The notes beneath the pieces are model-generated. The model saw nothing but the letters and a program-made list of their open reading frames with translations. It was not told where the DNA came from and did no database searches. This document shows positions 62,643 through 64,000 of a DNA stretch of 64,000 nt, one piece after another. Numbering within the stretch: the first letter of the stretch is position 1; every line of letters starts with the position of its first letter. The DNA comes from Ricordea florida (taxonomy: Eukaryota; Cnidaria; Anthozoa; Corallimorpharia; Ricordeidae), in assembly GCA_949710005.1 (NCBI GenBank), contig OX453274.1, positions 12,296,668 through 12,360,667 on the forward strand, given 5' to 3'. The translations under genes were made by a program, and so were the position numbers.

Positions 62643-63194
62643 ATGACAAACGTTGAAGATTACATTGAAGAAGAAAAGACTGTAGGAAAAACAGAGGTAA
62701 AAGATAATGATGATAATGAACTTGAAATAAAACAAGAATCATTAGCAATTCTAGCAGCTCTTGGAACCACAAAGGAATATTTAGGAGTTGAAATGAGTTT
62801 GGGCGATATAAAAAAATTATCAGAAAAAGATGTAGAAAAATATTTTAATCGATATCAAGCGGTAATGGGTAAAAAAATTAACGGTGGATTGGTTGATTCA
62901 TCCCTTCAATTAGTTTCCAAACTTATTTCATATTTAGTTCCGGTTGATGATATAGAAGCTCTTTGTGTGGATTTGAAGAATGATGATTTGGTTAATCGTG
63001 AACTGGCAAACATTGTAGGCCTCTTAGCATTGAAAGCAGGAAGACTGACAGCACTTGCTAGCGGGCTGTTCCAGGTTGCTAAACACATAAAATTCAACAA
63101 AAATCAACAAGTTTCAAGGACAATTACAGATAATGCTAGCACAACTGAGCAGGATACTAAGCAAGATGCTAGCGGTACTGATACTGTCTACTGA
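62643..63194 (+). CDS. Unknown helical protein of the virion-gene array
   Basis: 183 residues. Acidic N-terminus, a helical core (YFNRYQAVMGKKINGGLVDS) and a moderately hydrophobic C-terminal helix (IVGLLALKAGRLTALASGLF) followed by a Thr/Ser/Asp tail. GATTTAAAAATAG (62610) lies upstream. I recognise no family. The placement after the ATPase and before the basic single-helix protein suggests a virion or assembly role. Confidence 0.5.
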   Translation: MTNVEDYIEEEKTVGKTEVKDNDDNELEIKQESLAILAALGTTKEYLGVEMSLGDIKKLSEKDVEKYFNRYQAVMGKKINGGLVDSSLQLVSKLISYLVPVDDIEALCVDLKNDDLVNRELANIVGLLALKAGRLTALASGLFQVAKHIKFNKNQQVSRTITDNASTTEQDTKQDASGTDTVY

Positions 63195-63239
63195 GCATTA
63201 TGTGATTGATTTAAAGATTTCTTAATGATATGTAAAATA

Positions 63240-63689
63240 ATGTCTGAAGAAGTTGTTGATCGGGGTGAAGCCCCTCCCCGCTATGCAGAACAAATTACAG
63301 CTGATCCCAAACCAGAAAATAAAGATACTAAAAAACGGGAAAAAAATCCTAAAAAAGTAGCAGCTGGTAAAAAATTAGCTGAATATAATAAAAAAGCAAA
63401 AGATGCATTAGCCAGGGAAATGAAACGTGAAGAAGAGACACTACGGACGGCGGAGCAAAATGAAAATATAGAAAAGACAAATAATGAATCGAAAGCGTGG
63501 CTACCGGAACTATCTTTTACAACCGTATTATCCATTGTTGGAATAGGCTTTACAGCATTTGATATGTTTATGAGATATTATAAAAATAGAATACCTGATT
63601 TACCACAAGTTCCTACTAAAGTTTCACCCTCAAATATTCCTGTGTCACAATCACCAATAACACAGATTCCGAAAATAGGAATGTTATAA
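63240..63689 (+). CDS. Basic, single-helix protein (copy B)
   Basis: 149 residues from the ATG at 63240. An in-frame ATG at 63225 adds five residues, but MSEE at 63240 matches the start of the copy-A homologue and TTTAAAGATTTCTTA (63210) is then correctly spaced. The Lys-rich half (NPKKVAAGKKLAEYNKKAKD) is followed by WLPELSFTTVLSIVGIGFTA, NRIPDL and a Pro-rich tail. The segment GEAPPRY is coded by a GC-rich hairpin (63261-63280) absent from copy A, so it may be a small in-frame insertion. Confidence 0.6.
   Translation: MSEEVVDRGEAPPRYAEQITADPKPENKDTKKREKNPKKVAAGKKLAEYNKKAKDALAREMKREEETLRTAEQNENIEKTNNESKAWLPELSFTTVLSIVGIGFTAFDMFMRYYKNRIPDLPQVPTKVSPSNIPVSQSPITQIPKIGML
63261..63280. repeat. 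GC-rich perfect hairpin inside a gene
   Basis: CGGGG (63261-63265), loop, CCCCG (63276-63280), with an internal GGTGAAGCC that also occurs, inverted, at 60371-60381 and 63960-63970. Confidence 0.55.
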
Positions 63690-63732
63690 GTAGAAAGTAG
63701 TTTAAAGATTTCTTACTGTTTAGTAAAAAATC

Positions 63733-63951
63733 ATGTCAAGCGAAAATAAACTTGTGAAAACTGTTACTGATTCAGCAGTCCTTATTGGATTAGCAGCTGG
63801 AGTTGGATATGTGGCTAAAAAGGCTATGAAAGAATCATTTATGAACGATCCATCCTCAAGTATTACAAATTATGCAAAATGGGTCGCTGTATTATCGGGT
63901 AGTATGTACCTAAAAACATATTTAGAGGATCAAAAGATTTTACCAAATTAA
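63733..63951 (+). CDS. 72-residue two-helix membrane protein (copy B)
   Basis: NKLVKTVTDSAVLIGLAAGV is followed by WVAVLSGSMYLKTYLEDQK. It is nearly the same protein as 54144-54362, down to the ending QKILP. TTTAAAGATTTCTTACTG (63701) stands 32 bases upstream. It is the last complete gene in the window; the copy-A order predicts a coiled-coil membrane protein next. Confidence 0.65.
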   Translation: MSSENKLVKTVTDSAVLIGLAAGVGYVAKKAMKESFMNDPSSSITNYAKWVAVLSGSMYLKTYLEDQKILPN

Positions 63952-63959
63952 GGATTTAT

Positions 63960-63985
63960 CGGCTTCACCGGTCCAGCAAAGCTGG
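63960..63985. terminator. Two small GC-rich hairpins after the last gene
   Basis: CGG-CTTCA-CCG (63960-63970) and CCAGC-AAA-GCTGG (63973-63985) begin 9 bases after the TAA at 63949-63951. The first is identical to 60371-60381 inside the integrase gene. Confidence 0.45.
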
Positions 63986-64000
63986 TTTATAGACCTGAGC

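Noticed and set aside
63225..63239. Start codon at 63225 for the basic single-helix protein
   Set aside because: It would begin inside the promoter-like TTTAAAG region, and the copy-A homologue starts at the equivalent of 63240.

Overview
The window reads as animal nuclear DNA, most likely from an anthozoan cnidarian (probably a stony coral). It is gene-poor and intron-bearing, and crowded with transposons. It holds LINE, Penelope-like and foldback elements, hAT-like miniature elements, a Merlin/IS1595-like transposase relic, and many copies of Polinton/adintovirus-type virus-like elements. The organism call is inference from repeat families I associate with corals; no ordinary conserved host gene is present to confirm it.

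Layout. 1-1.7 kb: tail of one virus-like element (packaging ATPase, acidic protein, basic repeat protein). 2.9-3.6 kb: an isolated basic-repeat gene with a TATA box and a histone-type 3' stem-loop. 3.9-5.2 kb: CCAAT-rich tandem repeats, a tyrosine recombinase relic and a hammerhead-ribozyme relic. 5.3-9.34 kb: a nearly complete but broken LINE on the minus strand. 9.34-17.1 kb: a decayed Polinton-like copy (polB, integrase, capsid-type and membrane-type genes in the ancestral order), itself hit by other insertions including a RecQ-like helicase relic. 17.36-21.32 kb: a 3.95-kb foldback element flanked by TTAA. 22-23.4 kb: another decayed polB. 23.7-43.8 kb: mostly non-coding DNA with a short-repeat peptide gene, an hAT-like element with an 8-bp target duplication, hairpin elements, a decayed capsid-like gene, a Penelope-like element, and a 3.6-kb composite element with a transposase relic.

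44.0-64.0 kb is the most informative part: two related Polinton-like proviruses joined head to head. Copy A (about 44.0-55.0 kb) carries virion-type genes on the minus strand, converging on small plus-strand accessory genes at its far end. It is damaged by two in-frame stops and one 3.0-kb insertion, and its replication half is missing. Copy B (about 55.3 kb to beyond the window end) is open and looks intact. It has a protein-primed DNA polymerase B, a DDE integrase converging on it, a small unknown gene, a putative major capsid protein, an A32-type packaging ATPase and small membrane-associated proteins. A and B share two genes directly (the 130/150-aa and 72-aa proteins), so they are separate, diverged members of one family rather than one element.

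Regulation is visible. A TTTAAAG-type motif sits just upstream of most virion-type genes in both copies. A different GTGGTAG...TATAT motif precedes the accessory genes. Three near-identical inverted repeats sit at accessory-gene 3' ends. Together these suggest a virus-like early/late programme with hairpin-defined transcript ends. Copy B has polymerase, integrase, packaging and capsid candidates, so it could be a recently active virus; the window cannot show whether it is still functional.
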